Below are positions 37,620 through 48,440 of a DNA stretch of 64,000 bases, piece after piece (position 1 is the stretch's first letter; each line of letters opens with the position of its first letter). Under the pieces are notes generated by a model that ran no database searches, was not told the origin of the DNA, and was given only the letters and a program-made list of their open reading frames with translations. The DNA comes from Mycobacterium sp. IS-1264 (lineage in GTDB: Bacteria > Actinomycetota > Actinomycetes > Mycobacteriales > Mycobacteriaceae): NCBI RefSeq assembly GCF_001954195.1, contig NZ_MBES01000005.1:1-64000 (forward strand), given 5' to 3'. A program made the translations under genes and the position numbers.

Positions 37620-38261
37620 CTAGCCGAGCGGATTGTCCGCCCACAGCGCGGCGATCGACAGGCCCGCGCGGCCGAGCAGCGATCGCGTCAGCGGCAGCCC
37701 GAGGCCCACCACAGCCGACGGGTCGCCGTCGACACCATCGATGAACCAGCCGCCCAGGCCGTCGAGCGTGAACCCTCCGGCGACCCGCAATGACTCCCCG
37801 GCAGCAAGGTAGGCCTCGAGGTCATCGGATGATGGTTTACCGAAACGTACGGTGGTGATAGATGTTTCGGCGTCCCGATGAACGATTTCGTTGTCCACCA
37901 ATCGGATAGCGCAGTGGCCGGTATACAGCCGGCCGGCCCGGCCCGCCATCGACTGCCACATCTGACGAGCGGCGGCGACGGATTGCGGCTTACCGCACAA
38001 CTGGTCGTCGATGTGAAGCATCGAATCACAGCCGATGACAACGCAATCCGCGGCGATGCTGCCATCCAGCCTGCCCGCGACCTCGTCGGCCTTGGCCACC
38101 GCCAGCGCGCACACGACGTCACTGGCCGAAGCGTCGGGGCCCAGGGCCGCGGTCACTGCATCCTCGTCGACCCCGGAGACCACGACCACCGGATCGACGC
38201 CGGCCTGGCGCAGCACCTTGAGCCGGCCGGCCGAGGCCGACGCCAGCACCAGCCGGGTCAC
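37620..38261 (-). CDS. maf: Maf-like nucleotide pyrophosphatase
   Basis: The product is 213 residues of the Maf/HAM1-like fold. It hydrolyses non-canonical or modified nucleoside triphosphates (house-cleaning role). Signatures are [16 protein letters not shown] at the start, [15 protein letters not shown], and [19 protein letters not shown] at 38261 lies in the accE5 stop (GTGA overlap). It corresponds to Rv3282 and closes the accD5-accE5-maf operon. Confidence 0.92.
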   Translation of the reverse strand: MTRLVLASASAGRLKVLRQAGVDPVVVVSGVDEDAVTAALGPDASASDVVCALAVAKADEVAGRLDGSIAADCVVIGCDSMLHIDDQLCGKPQSVAAARQMWQSMAGRAGRLYTGHCAIRLVDNEIVHRDAETSITTVRFGKPSSDDLEAYLAAGESLRVAGGFTLDGLGGWFIDGVDGDPSAVVGLGLPLTRSLLGRAGLSIAALWADNPLG

Positions 38262-38497
38262 TGCTTCATATGAGTCATCTGCTGCATGGTGAGCCGCTGG
38301 TAGTTCGTCATCGCAAAACGCAGCCGGTCGACCGGGAGGCCCCAGCGGGTGCGCTCCGCCGGTGGTGGTTCCGGCGCGGCGCCGGCGGCGCCCAGCACGG
38401 CGACCAATGCGGCCACCTCCTCGGCGGTGGGTTGCCCCTTGAGGATCTGGATGTGCGGCTCGTGCGGCTTCTGGGCCTCTTGGATATCCGAGCTCAC
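38258..38497 (-). CDS. accE5: acyl-CoA carboxylase epsilon subunit AccE5
   Basis: The product is 79 residues. Its sequence [21 protein letters not shown] is the AccE/PccE motif of the small epsilon subunit that stabilises actinobacterial AccA-AccD complexes. A Pro/Ala linker and a conserved C-terminal part ([13 protein letters not shown]) follow. GTG at 38497 overlaps the accD5 stop by GTGA, and its own stop overlaps maf, so all three genes are coupled. Confidence 0.93.
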   Translation of the reverse strand: MSSDIQEAQKPHEPHIQILKGQPTAEEVAALVAVLGAAGAAPEPPPAERTRWGLPVDRLRFAMTNYQRLTMQQMTHMKQ

Positions 38498-40134
38498 AGT
38501 GGGATGTTCCCGTGCTTCTTGGGCGGCAGGTGCGAGATCTTGCGCTCCAGCAGACGCAGCGCCGTGCCGATGTAGCCACGCGTGTGCGACGGCGGGATCA
38601 CCGCGTCGACGTACCCGCGCTCGGCCGCGACGTAGGGATTGACGAGCGTGTCCTCGTACTCCTGCTGCAGCTGCAGCCGCAGCGCGTCGACGTCCTTGCC
38701 TTCCTTGGCGGCCTCGGACAGCTGCTTGCGGTAGACGAACCCGACGGCGCCCGAGGCGCCCATCACCGCGATCTGCGCCGTCGGCCAGGCGATGTTGACG
38801 TCGCAGCCCATGTCCTTGGAACCCATGACGCAGTAGGCGCCGCCGTAGGCCTTGCGGGTGATGACGGTGATCTTCGGGACGGTGGCCTCGCCGTAGGCGA
38901 ACAGCAGCTTGGCGCCGCGCCGGATGATGCCGTTGTATTCCTGGCCGGTGCCCGGCAGGAAGCCGGGCACGTCGACCAGCATCACGATCGGGATGTTGAA
39001 GCAGTCGCAGGTGCGCACGAACCGCGCCGCCTTCTCGGAGGCGTCGATGTCCAGGCAGCCAGCGAAGTGCGTCGGCTGGTTGGCCACTATCCCGACCGGG
39101 CGGCCCTCGATGCGACCGAACCCGACGACGATGTTCTGGGCATAACCGCTCTGGATTTCCAGGAACTCGTCCTCGTCGAGGATCCGGGTGATGACCTCGT
39201 GCATGTCGTAGGGCTGGTTGGGCGAGTCGGGGATCAGCGTGTCCAGCTCGACGTCCTCGTCGGTGAGGTTGTCCTCGATGGCGCCCGCCGGGATGGGCGC
39301 TGCGTAGCGGGGCGGATCGGTGGCGTTGTTGGGCGGCAGGTAGCTCAGCAGATCGCGGACCCATTCGAAGGCGTCCTGCTCACCGGAGGCCACGTAGTGC
39401 AACGTGCCCGACTTGGCCATGTGGGTGTGGGCGCCGCCGAGCTCCTCCATGGTGACGTCCTCGCCGGTAACGGTCTTGATGACGTCGGGCCCTGTGATGA
39501 ACATCTGGCTGGTCTGATCGACCATCACCACGAAGTCGGTCAGGGCCGGCGAGTACACGTGCCCGCCCGCCGCGGCCCCCATGATCAGCGAGATCTGCGG
39601 GATGACACCGGAAGCCAGGATGTTATTGCGGAAGATCTTGCTGTACAGGCCCAGCGAGACGACGCCCTCCTGGATGCGCGCGCCGGCACCGTCGTTGATG
39701 CCGATCAGTGGGCGCCCGGTCTTGATGGCCAGCTCCTGGACCTTGACGATCTTCTCGCCGTACACCTCGCCGAGGCTGCCGCCGAACACCGTGGCGTCCT
39801 GGCTGAAGATGCACACGTCGCGGCCGTCGATGGTGCCGTAGCCGGTGATGACGCCGTCGCCGAGCGGGCGGTTCTTCTCCAGGCCGAAGTTGGTGCTGCG
39901 GTGCTTGGCCAGCGCGTCGAGTTCGACGAACGAGTCCTCGTCCAGCAGGGCGAGGATGCGCTCCCGGGCGGTCAGCTTGCCCTTGGCGTGCACCTTCTCG
40001 ACGGCCTCTTCACCGACCGGATGCAGTGCCTCGTCCCGGCGCTTGTGCAGCTCGGCCAGCTTGCCCGCGGTGGTGTGGATGTCGATGCTGTGCTCGGCCG
40101 CGGGCTCCGCGGTGTGGTCGGTAACGCTCGTCAT
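38494..40134 (-). CDS. accD5: acyl-CoA carboxylase beta subunit AccD5
   Basis: The product is 546 residues, a propionyl/acyl-CoA carboxyltransferase. It transfers CO2 from biotinylated AccA3 to propionyl-CoA or acetyl-CoA to give methylmalonyl- or malonyl-CoA, feeding methyl-branched and mycolic lipids. The two crotonase-like halves are seen: the N-terminal [13 protein letters not shown] oxyanion region with [12 protein letters not shown], and the C-terminal [16 protein letters not shown] and [18 protein letters not shown] at 40134. It corresponds to Rv3280. Confidence 0.97.
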   Translation of the reverse strand: MTSVTDHTAEPAAEHSIDIHTTAGKLAELHKRRDEALHPVGEEAVEKVHAKGKLTARERILALLDEDSFVELDALAKHRSTNFGLEKNRPLGDGVITGYGTIDGRDVCIFSQDATVFGGSLGEVYGEKIVKVQELAIKTGRPLIGINDGAGARIQEGVVSLGLYSKIFRNNILASGVIPQISLIMGAAAGGHVYSPALTDFVVMVDQTSQMFITGPDVIKTVTGEDVTMEELGGAHTHMAKSGTLHYVASGEQDAFEWVRDLLSYLPPNNATDPPRYAAPIPAGAIEDNLTDEDVELDTLIPDSPNQPYDMHEVITRILDEDEFLEIQSGYAQNIVVGFGRIEGRPVGIVANQPTHFAGCLDIDASEKAARFVRTCDCFNIPIVMLVDVPGFLPGTGQEYNGIIRRGAKLLFAYGEATVPKITVITRKAYGGAYCVMGSKDMGCDVNIAWPTAQIAVMGASGAVGFVYRKQLSEAAKEGKDVDALRLQLQQEYEDTLVNPYVAAERGYVDAVIPPSHTRGYIGTALRLLERKISHLPPKKHGNIPL

Positions 40135-40340
40135 GGGTGTCGAGCTTAGCGGCGGCTATCCCGTCTTCCCCATGAAGGGCCCGCCCATGAAGGTCCGTTG
40201 GAGATCCCGAATCTAATTCCTGAGTCCAAAGCTGCCGAAGTGAGCAAAATACTCGGCAATACCTCCGGACGATATCGGGCTACGAGCAAGGAGGGCCGGA
40301 TGGGCCACTGTCCCGAACCCGTCTCGAAAAGTTTGTCGCA

Positions 40341-41939
40341 ATGACCGGGGTGCAGCATGCCCATCCGGCGATGACGGCGCGCCAGCGGATGACCGTGGTC
40401 GCGGCCGGGCTGGGCATCTTCATCGTGTGTGTGGACGTCAACGTCGTCAACGTCGCGCTGCCCAGCATCCAGGCGGCGTACAAGGCGGGTGAGCGAGGTC
40501 TTCAGTGGGCCGTCGCAGGCTACAGCCTGGGTATGGCTGCCGCGCTGATGAGCTGCGCCTTACTGGGTGATCGGTACGGTCGCAAGCGCGGGTTTTTGAT
40601 CGGGCTCGCGGTATTCGTCATCTCCTCCGTGGTGTGCGCGCTACACGTCAGTCTTGGACTGTTCACGGTGGCGCGAATTATTCAGGGTGTGGGAGCGGCC
40701 TTCATCTCGGTGTTGTCTCTCGCCCTGCTCAGTCACGCGTTTCCCGACCCGGGGTTGAAAGCGCGGGCGATAGCCGGCTGGATGGCCATGGGGAGTGTCG
40801 GTGCGGCGGTGTCCCCGGCGCTGGGCGGGTTCCTGGTCCAGGACCTCGGATGGCGCAGCGTCTTTGCGGTGAACCTCCCGATGGGAGCAATCGTCGGGCT
40901 CCTCACGCTGGTTGCTGCCGCCGAGTCCAGGGATCCCGACCCGACCCAACTCGACTGGCCGGGTCAGCTGATGTTCGCCCCCGCGATCGCAATGATCGCG
41001 TACGGGCTCATCGAGGTCCCGCGGATCCATCGGGAGCTGGCCGCAGTGGGGCCGGCGCTGCTGCTGGCTGTCGTGCTGCTATGGCTGTTTGTTCGGCACG
41101 AACGCCGCGCGGCATTCCCGTTGATCGATCTTCAGTTGCTTCGCCAGCCGGTGTACCGATCGGCGCTGCTGGTCTACTTCCTGGTGACATCCTGCTTTTT
41201 TGGTTTGTTGATGGTGACCACCCAGCATTTCCAGAACGTGCGCGCGTTCTCGCCCATGCACGCGGGTCTGCTGCTGTTGCCCGTCCCGGTGGCATTTGGG
41301 GTCGCGAGCGTACTGGCAGGCCGGGCGGTAGAAGATCGGGGCCCCCGACTGCCGGCGCTGGTCTGTCTGGCGGCGTCGATCATCGGGTTGGCGCTATTCG
41401 CGGTCGCCATTGGCCGCGCAATGCCCGTGGTGATCATCGGTCTGGCGCTATTCGGTGCGGGGTACGGGGGCTGCGCCACGCCACTGCTGCAGCTTGCTAT
41501 GACCGAGGTTGACGATCACCGAGCAGGCATGGGCGCTGGCCTGATCAATCTGCAACGGTCGCTGGGCAGCATTTTCGGCGTCGCACTTTTCGGCTCCGTC
41601 CTCGCGCTCTGGCTAGGCGCGACGTTGCCGGCCCGGCTGGAGCCCGCCATCGCCGATCCCGCCGAACGCAAAGCGGTCATCGCGGCCGTAGTGGAAGGCG
41701 CGAATCCGTGCGCGCACCCCGCAAATATCGGGCCGGGCCATCGACTGACATCAGCGCAGGAGCGTCTGGTCGTGCGCGTCGCCGACAAAGACTTCATCGG
41801 CGGCGTCCGGCTAGCGGTCGCCGGCGGGGCGGCATTGCTCACGGCAGGCTTCATTCTTGGTTGGAGGCGGTTTCCGCGCACCCGTGGCGATCTCGGTGAC
41901 CGGCAGCTCAACAGCCGCACCAGGGATCCGGTTCGATGA
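40341..41939 (+). CDS. MFS drug/proton antiporter, DHA2 (14-helix) type
   Basis: The product is 532 residues with about 14 membrane helices. Typical motifs are the helix 1 VDVNVVNVALPSIQ, motif A-like LGDRYGRKRGFLIG and GWRSVFAVNLPMG (motif C region). Such exporters extrude drugs, dyes or lipids by proton exchange; the substrate is unknown. A loop of about 50 residues with two His and one Cys precedes the last helix. It is inserted between accD5 and birA, which are close in M. tuberculosis. Confidence 0.9.
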   Translation: MTGVQHAHPAMTARQRMTVVAAGLGIFIVCVDVNVVNVALPSIQAAYKAGERGLQWAVAGYSLGMAAALMSCALLGDRYGRKRGFLIGLAVFVISSVVCALHVSLGLFTVARIIQGVGAAFISVLSLALLSHAFPDPGLKARAIAGWMAMGSVGAAVSPALGGFLVQDLGWRSVFAVNLPMGAIVGLLTLVAAAESRDPDPTQLDWPGQLMFAPAIAMIAYGLIEVPRIHRELAAVGPALLLAVVLLWLFVRHERRAAFPLIDLQLLRQPVYRSALLVYFLVTSCFFGLLMVTTQHFQNVRAFSPMHAGLLLLPVPVAFGVASVLAGRAVEDRGPRLPALVCLAASIIGLALFAVAIGRAMPVVIIGLALFGAGYGGCATPLLQLAMTEVDDHRAGMGAGLINLQRSLGSIFGVALFGSVLALWLGATLPARLEPAIADPAERKAVIAAVVEGANPCAHPANIGPGHRLTSAQERLVVRVADKDFIGGVRLAVAGGAALLTAGFILGWRRFPRTRGDLGDRQLNSRTRDPVR

Positions 41940-41987
41940 CTGGGTGACCGGCGCCCGCGATGAGCGCCGCGTTCTAGGCTGGGTCCG

Positions 41988-42809
41988 GTGACAGACCCCG
42001 ATGAGCTCAGAAGGCCACTGGACGTCGCCGCACTGCGCGCCGAGTTGATCGGCACCGGGCTGGGCTGGCGACGGCTCGACGTCGTCGACGAAACCGGTTC
42101 CACCAACACCGATTTGCTGGCTCGCGCGGCCGCCGGAGACGACGTCGCCGGGGCGGTGCTCATCGCCGAGCATCAGACCGCCGGCCGCGGGCGGCACGGC
42201 CGCGGCTGGTCGGCCTCCCCGCGCGCGCAGATCACCATGTCGGTCGGGGTCAGCGTGGTCGACGTCCCCACCGCGGGGTGGGGCTGGCTGTCGTTGGCCA
42301 CCGGTGTGGCCGTCGTCGACGCGGTGGCCCCGGTGCTCGATGCGGCCGGCGTGCAAGCCGGTCTCAAATGGCCCAACGACGTGCTGGCCGGTGGCGGCAA
42401 GCTGGCCGGAATTCTCTCCGAGGTCGCAAAGCCGGTAGTGGTAATTGGCTTGGGGCTCAACGTAACTCAGGCGCCCGAGGAGGTCGACGGCTCCGGTGCG
42501 ATTGCGCCCACGTCGCTGCTCGGTCTGGGAGTGGCCTCGCCCGACCGCGACGCGCTGGTCCGCGCCGTGTTGCGCGAGCTCGGCGGCCGCATCACCGCCT
42601 GGCGGCTCGCGCGGGGGGCCGACTGGCAGCTGGCCGCGGATTACCGCGCCCGCAGCCTGACCATCGGCACGCGGGTGCGCGCCGAACTGCCCGGCGGCCG
42701 GGAAGTCGTCGGGACCGCGAGCGCCGTCGACGACCAGGGCAGGTTATGCGTGGAAACCGATGCCGAGACCGTCGTCGTTTCCGCCGGCGACGTGGTGCAT
42801 CTACGTTAG
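41988..42809 (+). CDS. birA: biotin protein ligase BirA
   Basis: The product is 273 residues. It attaches biotin to the acceptor Lys of AccA subunits via biotinyl-AMP. The GRGRHGRGW loop binds biotin-AMP, and KWPNDVL and the C-terminal SH3-like domain are present. There is no N-terminal DNA-binding domain, so it is not a repressor. The start is GTG at 41988. It shares the region with accA3, accD5 and accE5, its substrates or partners. Confidence 0.95.
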   Translation: MTDPDELRRPLDVAALRAELIGTGLGWRRLDVVDETGSTNTDLLARAAAGDDVAGAVLIAEHQTAGRGRHGRGWSASPRAQITMSVGVSVVDVPTAGWGWLSLATGVAVVDAVAPVLDAAGVQAGLKWPNDVLAGGGKLAGILSEVAKPVVVIGLGLNVTQAPEEVDGSGAIAPTSLLGLGVASPDRDALVRAVLRELGGRITAWRLARGADWQLAADYRARSLTIGTRVRAELPGGREVVGTASAVDDQGRLCVETDAETVVVSAGDVVHLR

Positions 42810-42829
42810 GAAGCGGTAACTTCGCGACC

Positions 42830-43348
42830 ATGAGCTACCCGGACAACGCCCTGGCCGCCGGCGAACAGGTCGTCATACACCGCCACCCGCACTGGAAGCG
42901 CTTGATCTGGCCCGTCGTCGTACTCATCGTGGTGACCGCGCTCGCGGCGTTCGGGTCGGGCTATCTCAACTCGACGCACTGGGAGCAGCTCGCCAAGAAC
43001 ATCATCTACGGCGTCATCTGGGGGATCTGGCTGGTGATCGTCGGCTGGCTGACGCTGTGGCCGTTCCTGAGCTGGCTGACCACACATTTCGTCGTCACCA
43101 ACCGGCGGGTGATGTTTCGGCACGGGGTGCTGACCCGCAGCGGCATCGACATCCCGTTGGCGCGGATCAACAGCGTCGAATTCCGGGACAAGATCGTCGA
43201 GCGAATGTTTCGCACCGGGACCCTGATTATCGAGTCGGCGTCACAAGATCCGTTGGAGTTCTACGACATTCCGCGCCTGCGCGAGGTGCACGCGCTGCTG
43301 TATCACGAAGTCTTCGACACCCTGGGTTCCGAGGAATCGCCGAGCTGA
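42830..43348 (+). CDS. membrane protein with bacterial PH domain (Rv3278c-like)
   Basis: The product is 172 residues. Two membrane helices (about 24-45 and 60-82) are followed by a bacterial PH-like (YdbS/DUF304) domain with LTTHFVVTNRRVMFRHGVLTR and SGIDIPLARINSVEF. Function is not established. ATG at 42830 lies 20 bp after birA, so it is probably co-transcribed. Its 3' end overlaps the convergent GtrA-like gene by 46 bp. Confidence 0.9.
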   Translation: MSYPDNALAAGEQVVIHRHPHWKRLIWPVVVLIVVTALAAFGSGYLNSTHWEQLAKNIIYGVIWGIWLVIVGWLTLWPFLSWLTTHFVVTNRRVMFRHGVLTRSGIDIPLARINSVEFRDKIVERMFRTGTLIIESASQDPLEFYDIPRLREVHALLYHEVFDTLGSEESPS

Positions 43349-43959
43349 CGCGCCCGAGCCCTGTTGCGCCAGGCCCGCAGCAGCGTGACGTTGCCGCCCT
43401 CGATTTCGTCCTCGAAGATTTCGGCGATGCCACCGGCGGTGAGGGCCGATTCGAGTGCCTTGTCGGGGCTGCGCGCGAACTCGTCGGGAAACACCCAACG
43501 CCGGAACGCCCAGAACCGGAACGCCATCTGCAGCAGGTTGCCGATGATGTACGCCGAGATGAAGTCGGCGATGTTCTCCACCGTCAGCGACACCGTCGGG
43601 ACCCGCAGCTGCAGGACGTAGCTGGAGATCCACAGCGGGGCCATGGATAGCAGCACACCGACGCCGCTGAAAGCGAAGAACAGCAGCGCCTCGTGGTGTC
43701 GCTCGCGCCCGCCGCGGTCGCGGAAGCTCCACTCCCGGTTCAGCACGTAGGACGCGATGACGGCCACGATCCCCGCGATGACCTTGGCGGTCACCGGCTT
43801 GGGCTCCAGAATCGTCAGCTTCAGCGTGTAGAAAATCGCCGAGTCGATGATGAACGTGGTACCGCCGACGATGGCGAATTTGATCAGTTCATGATGGCGC
43901 TGCGCATACGGCTGAATGATCCCGGGCAGGCGCGCGATTGTGGCTTCGGCGAAGGACAC
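43303..43959 (-). CDS. GtrA-family membrane protein (Rv3277-like)
   Basis: The product is about 218 residues. Four membrane helices of the GtrA type (LIKFAIVGGTTFIIDSAIFY, then KVIAGIVAVIASYVLNREWSF) are followed by a long polar C-terminal tail. GtrA proteins are thought to flip lipid-linked sugars for cell-wall or O-antigen modification. GTG at 43959 is a plausible start; the frame is open to 44007. It diverges from purK. Confidence 0.85.
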   Translation of the reverse strand: MSFAEATIARLPGIIQPYAQRHHELIKFAIVGGTTFIIDSAIFYTLKLTILEPKPVTAKVIAGIVAVIASYVLNREWSFRDRGGRERHHEALLFFAFSGVGVLLSMAPLWISSYVLQLRVPTVSLTVENIADFISAYIIGNLLQMAFRFWAFRRWVFPDEFARSPDKALESALTAGGIAEIFEDEIEGGNVTLLRAWRNRARARQLGDSSEPRVSKTS

Positions 43960-44068
43960 AACACGTGAGTGTACGTATGGACGCAAAATCGACGCAAAAT
44001 GGTACATAACGATTGTGCGTCAGAGCCGGTCAACACGCCTCGAGCACGGGACTGTGCGCCATGACACC

Positions 44069-45298
44069 ATGATGGCCGTGCCGAGTTCACGCCCGCCGCG
44101 CACCGCGCCCGTCGTCGCCATGGTCGGCGGCGGTCAGCTGGCCCGGATGACCCATCAGGCCGCCATCGCGCTGGGGCAGACGCTGCGTGTGCTGGCGACC
44201 GCAGCCGACGAATCGGCCGCACAGGTCAGTCCCGACGTGGTGATCGGCTCGCACACCGATCTCGAAGATCTGCGCCGCGTCGCCGCCGGAGCCAACGTGC
44301 TGACCTTCGACCACGAGCACGTCCCGACCGAACTGCTGGACAAGCTCGTCGCGGAAGGCGTCAACGTGGCGCCGCCACCGCAGGCGCTGGTGCACGCCCA
44401 GGACAAGCTCGTCATGCGGCGGCGGATGGAGGCCCTCGGCGCCCAGGTGCCCCGCTACGCCGAGATCCGAAGCGTCGACGAACTCGACACCTTCGCGAGG
44501 CGCATAGCCGGCCCGGTGGTCGTGAAAGCGGTCCGCGGCGGATACGACGGGCGCGGGGTGCGGATGGCCCGTGACCCGTCGCACGCCCGCGAGATCGCCG
44601 CCGACTTCCTGGCCTCCCGCGTGCCGGTGATGGCCGAGGAGCAGGTGAACCTGCGCCGCGAACTGTCGGCTCTGGTGGCGCGCTCGCCGTTCGGGCAGGG
44701 CGCGGCGTGGCCGGTCGTCGAGACCGTGCAGCGGGACGGGATCTGCGTACAGGTCATCGCGCCCGCGCCGGAGCTGCCCGAGGAACTCGCTTCGGCCGCG
44801 CAACAGCTGGCGTTGCGGCTGGCCGCCGACCTCGGCGTGATCGGGGTGCTCGCGGTCGAGCTGTTCGAGACGGTCGACGGCGCGCTTCTGGTCAACGAGC
44901 TCGCGATGCGGCCGCACAACTCCGGGCACTGGACCATGGACGGGGCCCGCACCAGCCAGTTCGAACAGCATCTGCGCGCGGTGCTGGACTATCCGCTGGG
45001 CGACACCGACGCCATCGCGCCGGTGACCGTGATGGCCAACGTGCTCGGTGCCGCGCAGCCGCCGGCGATGACCGTCGACGAACGGTTGCACCATCTCTAT
45101 GCGCGCATGCCCGACGCCCGGGTTCACCTCTACGGCAAGGCCGAACGCCCCGGACGCAAGGTCGGGCACATCAATTTCCTGGGCGATTCCCCGGGCTCCG
45201 ATGTCGCTGGCCTGGCGAAGCTGCGTGAACGCGCCGAGCTGGCCGCACACTGGTTGTCACACGGGCAATGGGCCGACGGATGGGATCCACATGGCTAG
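44069..45298 (+). CDS. purK: N5-carboxyaminoimidazole ribonucleotide synthase PurK
   Basis: The product is about 409 residues with an ATP-grasp fold. It converts AIR plus bicarbonate to N5-CAIR in purine synthesis. Motifs are the N-terminal [26 protein letters not shown] and [15 protein letters not shown]. The start is ATG at 44069 or 44072; an upstream frame exists but is not conserved. It is followed by purE, which isomerises its product. Confidence 0.94.
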   Translation: MMAVPSSRPPRTAPVVAMVGGGQLARMTHQAAIALGQTLRVLATAADESAAQVSPDVVIGSHTDLEDLRRVAAGANVLTFDHEHVPTELLDKLVAEGVNVAPPPQALVHAQDKLVMRRRMEALGAQVPRYAEIRSVDELDTFARRIAGPVVVKAVRGGYDGRGVRMARDPSHAREIAADFLASRVPVMAEEQVNLRRELSALVARSPFGQGAAWPVVETVQRDGICVQVIAPAPELPEELASAAQQLALRLAADLGVIGVLAVELFETVDGALLVNELAMRPHNSGHWTMDGARTSQFEQHLRAVLDYPLGDTDAIAPVTVMANVLGAAQPPAMTVDERLHHLYARMPDARVHLYGKAERPGRKVGHINFLGDSPGSDVAGLAKLRERAELAAHWLSHGQWADGWDPHG

Positions 45299-45344
45299 CG
45301 CCAGCGACGATGCAGAGCGAAGTGATGAGGAGGAGTGGCGCCGA

Positions 45345-45860
<516 letters not shown>

Positions 45861-45934
45861 CCCGGCGACGAAGCGAGCTGGGTAGTGGCCCGTGGGACAG
45901 CCGGGCAAATTTGGCGGAGTGCAAGGAGGCCAAG

Positions 45935-47104
45935 ATGGCTCAGTGGGCCGGAGACCCCACATTCGACCTGTTCCAATTGCCCGAGGAGCACCAGGAGCTG
46001 CGGGCGGCGATTCGAGCGCTGGCGGAAAAGGAGATCGCTCCGCACGCCTCCGATGTAGACGAGAATTCGCGATTTCCGCAGGAGGCCCTCGACGCGCTGA
46101 ACGCGTCCGGTTTCAACGCCGTCCACATCCCCGAGGAGTACGGCGGTCAGGGCGCGGACTCAGTCGCGGCGTGCATTGTGATCGAAGAAGTCGCGCGCGT
46201 CGACGGGTCCGCCTCGCTGATTCCCGCCGTCAACAAACTGGGCACCATGGGCCTGATCCTGCAGGGTTCCGAGGAGCTGAAGAAGCAGGTGCTGCCGTCC
46301 CTGGCCACCGAGGGGGCGATGGCCTCCTACGCCTTGAGCGAGCGCGAAGCCGGCAGTGACGCGGCGTCCATGCGGACCCGGGCCAAGGCCGACGGGGATC
46401 ACTGGATTCTCAACGGCACCAAGTGCTGGATCACCAACGGCGGCAAGTCGACCTGGTACACGGTGATGGCGGTGACCGATCCGGACCGGGGCGCCAACGG
46501 GATATCGGCGTTCATGGTGCACAAGGACGACGAGGGGTTCAGCGTCGGCCCGAAGGAAAAGAAGATGGGCATCAAGGGATCGCCCACCACTGAGTTGTAT
46601 TTCGAGAACTGCCGCATCCCGGGCGATCGGATCATCGGCGAACCCGGCACCGGGTTCAAAACCGCGCTGCAGACCCTCGACCACACCCGCCCCACCGTCG
46701 GGGCGCAGGCCGTGGGCCTCGCGCAGGGCGCGCTGGACGCCGCCGTCGCGTACACCAAGGACCGCAAGCAGTTCGGCAAGTCGATCTCCGAGTTCCAGGG
46801 CGTGCAGTTCGAGCTGGCCGACATGGCGATGAAAGTCGAAGCGGCCCGGCTGATGGTGTACAGCGCCGCCGCCCGGGCCGAACGCGGTGAACCGAATCTC
46901 GGATTCATCTCCGCGGCCGCGAAGTGCTTTGCCTCCGACACCGCCATGGACGTGACCGAGGCGGCGGTGCAGCTGTTCGGCGGCGCCGGATACACCACCG
47001 ACTTCCCGGTCGAGCGGATGATGCGCGACGCCAAGATCACCCAGATCTACGAGGGCACCAACCAGATCCAACGGGTAGTGATGTCGCGGGCGTTGCTGCG
47101 CTGA
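45935..47104 (+). CDS. fadE25: acyl-CoA dehydrogenase FadE25
   Basis: The product is 389 residues. It is an FAD-dependent acyl-CoA dehydrogenase that introduces the alpha-beta double bond, most like short/branched-chain enzymes. Signatures are YALSEREAGSDAASM, KCWITNGG and the catalytic Glu in IYEGTNQIQR. ATG at 45935 follows AAGGAGG at good spacing. It corresponds to Rv3274c and converges on the CoA-transferase gene with a 13-bp gap. Confidence 0.96.
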   Translation: MAQWAGDPTFDLFQLPEEHQELRAAIRALAEKEIAPHASDVDENSRFPQEALDALNASGFNAVHIPEEYGGQGADSVAACIVIEEVARVDGSASLIPAVNKLGTMGLILQGSEELKKQVLPSLATEGAMASYALSEREAGSDAASMRTRAKADGDHWILNGTKCWITNGGKSTWYTVMAVTDPDRGANGISAFMVHKDDEGFSVGPKEKKMGIKGSPTTELYFENCRIPGDRIIGEPGTGFKTALQTLDHTRPTVGAQAVGLAQGALDAAVAYTKDRKQFGKSISEFQGVQFELADMAMKVEAARLMVYSAAARAERGEPNLGFISAAAKCFASDTAMDVTEAAVQLFGGAGYTTDFPVERMMRDAKITQIYEGTNQIQRVVMSRALLR

Positions 47105-47117
47105 TCCCGCGCCGCGC

Positions 47118-48329
47118 CTACTTCGCCGTCTCCGGTGCCCTGAGATACCGGTCGTTGTGCGCCCCCGCGGCGGGCGGGGGATCGGTGTTCACGGCGTCGA
47201 AGCTGGAGTAGCGCGCCGGGGTGCGGATCACCGTGATGGCCTCGTCGCCGCTGCCGACGCGCAGGGCCAGGTCGTTCTCGGCGAACAGCGGGGTGTCGAC
47301 GACCTGCTTCCAGGTGTAGGCGAGGCAGGCCATCAGGCCGCCCTCGTGCAGCAGCTCGACCCATTCCGCGGCGGTCTTGGCGGCCAGGGCCGACTCGAGC
47401 TCCTCGGTCAGCTCCGGGTAGTTCAGCGCCCGCGCGCGCTGGTCGACGAATCGCTCGTCGTCGAGCAGATCGGGCCGGCCGATGATCTCGCACAGCTTGG
47501 CCCAATGCTTGGGCACATAGGCGGACAGGACGAGATACCCGTCGGATGCCCGGAAGGCGTCCGAGGGCTGCGTGGCGAAACCAACTCCCTTGCGCTTCTT
47601 GGCATCTGGCTTGATTTCTGGCTTCGGTTTGGCCGGCTCGCTGGGTTTGTTCAGGTGCATCGTGAGCTGGTTGGCCTGCAGCCCCACCGCAACGTCGTAC
47701 ATCGCGACCCGGACCACGTCGGCCACCCCGTGACGTTCGCGGTTGAGCAGCGCGGCCAGCACCGCCTCGGCCAGCACGTGACCGCTGGCGTTGTCGACGA
47801 GCTGGAACGGGATGATCTGCGGTTTACCCGTGGGCGTGGGCATTCCGGTGGTCATGCCGGCCTCGGCCGCGACCATCAGGTCGACGCCCGGGCGCGTGCC
47901 GTGCGGCCCGTTGCCGCCGAAAGCGCTCAGGCGGGCATAGATGAGTCTGGGATTGCGCGACTGCAAGTCGGTGGGCCCCAACCCCATTCGTTCCATGACG
48001 CCGGGGCGAAAGCCCTCCAGCACGACGTCGGCGGTGTCGGCGAGCCGCAGTACCTGCTGCTTGACGTCGTCGTCGGTCAGGTCCGCCGTCACCGACTTCT
48101 TGCCGCGGTTGTTCGGCAGGAAATATGTGGCCAGCGGCGGGCGCCCGGGAAGGACCGCGGTGATCTGGCGGGCGGCCTCACCGCCGGGCGCCTCGATTTT
48201 GATGACCTCCGCACCCAGGTCGGCCAGCACCTGCCCGGCCAACGGCCCGGCCACGTTCTGGGTGAAATCGAGCACCCGGAATCCGTCGAGGGGCTTCGCG
48301 GGCTTGCTGTTCGGCTCGCTGCTTGGCAT
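47118..48329 (-). CDS. family III CoA-transferase (Rv3272-like)
   Basis: The product is about 403 residues. It is a CaiB/baiF-type CoA-transferase with the CoA-binding N-terminus GFRVLDFTQNVAGPLAGQ, LPNNRGKKSV and the catalytic Asp in GVDLMVAAEAG. A Lys/Pro-rich insertion lies in the middle (around residues 215-240; KPKPEIKPDAKKRKG). Substrates are unknown, but the gene faces fadE25 and probably works in lipid catabolism. ATG at 48329. Rv3273 (carbonic anhydrase/SulP) normally lies near here in M. tuberculosis but is not present. Confidence 0.9.
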   Translation of the reverse strand: MPSSEPNSKPAKPLDGFRVLDFTQNVAGPLAGQVLADLGAEVIKIEAPGGEAARQITAVLPGRPPLATYFLPNNRGKKSVTADLTDDDVKQQVLRLADTADVVLEGFRPGVMERMGLGPTDLQSRNPRLIYARLSAFGGNGPHGTRPGVDLMVAAEAGMTTGMPTPTGKPQIIPFQLVDNASGHVLAEAVLAALLNRERHGVADVVRVAMYDVAVGLQANQLTMHLNKPSEPAKPKPEIKPDAKKRKGVGFATQPSDAFRASDGYLVLSAYVPKHWAKLCEIIGRPDLLDDERFVDQRARALNYPELTEELESALAAKTAAEWVELLHEGGLMACLAYTWKQVVDTPLFAENDLALRVGSGDEAITVIRTPARYSSFDAVNTDPPPAAGAHNDRYLRAPETAK

Positions 48330-48404
48330 GTCGGCCCCTAGTCGTAGTTCCGGCGAACCCAGGTGTCGGTGTCGGTCCGCGCCATGATTAGACACAATAA
48401 CGAG

Positions 48405-48426
48405 ACGGTCCTCGGGGCCCGACCGT
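48405..48426 (-). terminator. hairpin after ctpC
   Basis: ACGGTC (48405-48410) and GACCGT (48421-48426) form a perfect 6-bp stem with GC-rich internal pairing (CTCGGGGCCC loop). The palindrome starts 15 bases after the ctpC stop on the minus strand and precedes the CoA-transferase gene. Its position fits termination of the pacL1-ctpC transcript. Confidence 0.5.
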
Positions 48427-48440
48427 GGCTGTGCAGTCGC

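Noticed and set aside
38512..40149. 545-codon frame antisense to accD5
   Set aside because: It is a mirror of a strongly conserved gene with no motif of its own.
45291..45344. Longer PurE starting inside purK
   Set aside because: The strong GAGGAGGAG site supports ATG at 45345, and the added residues are not family-like.
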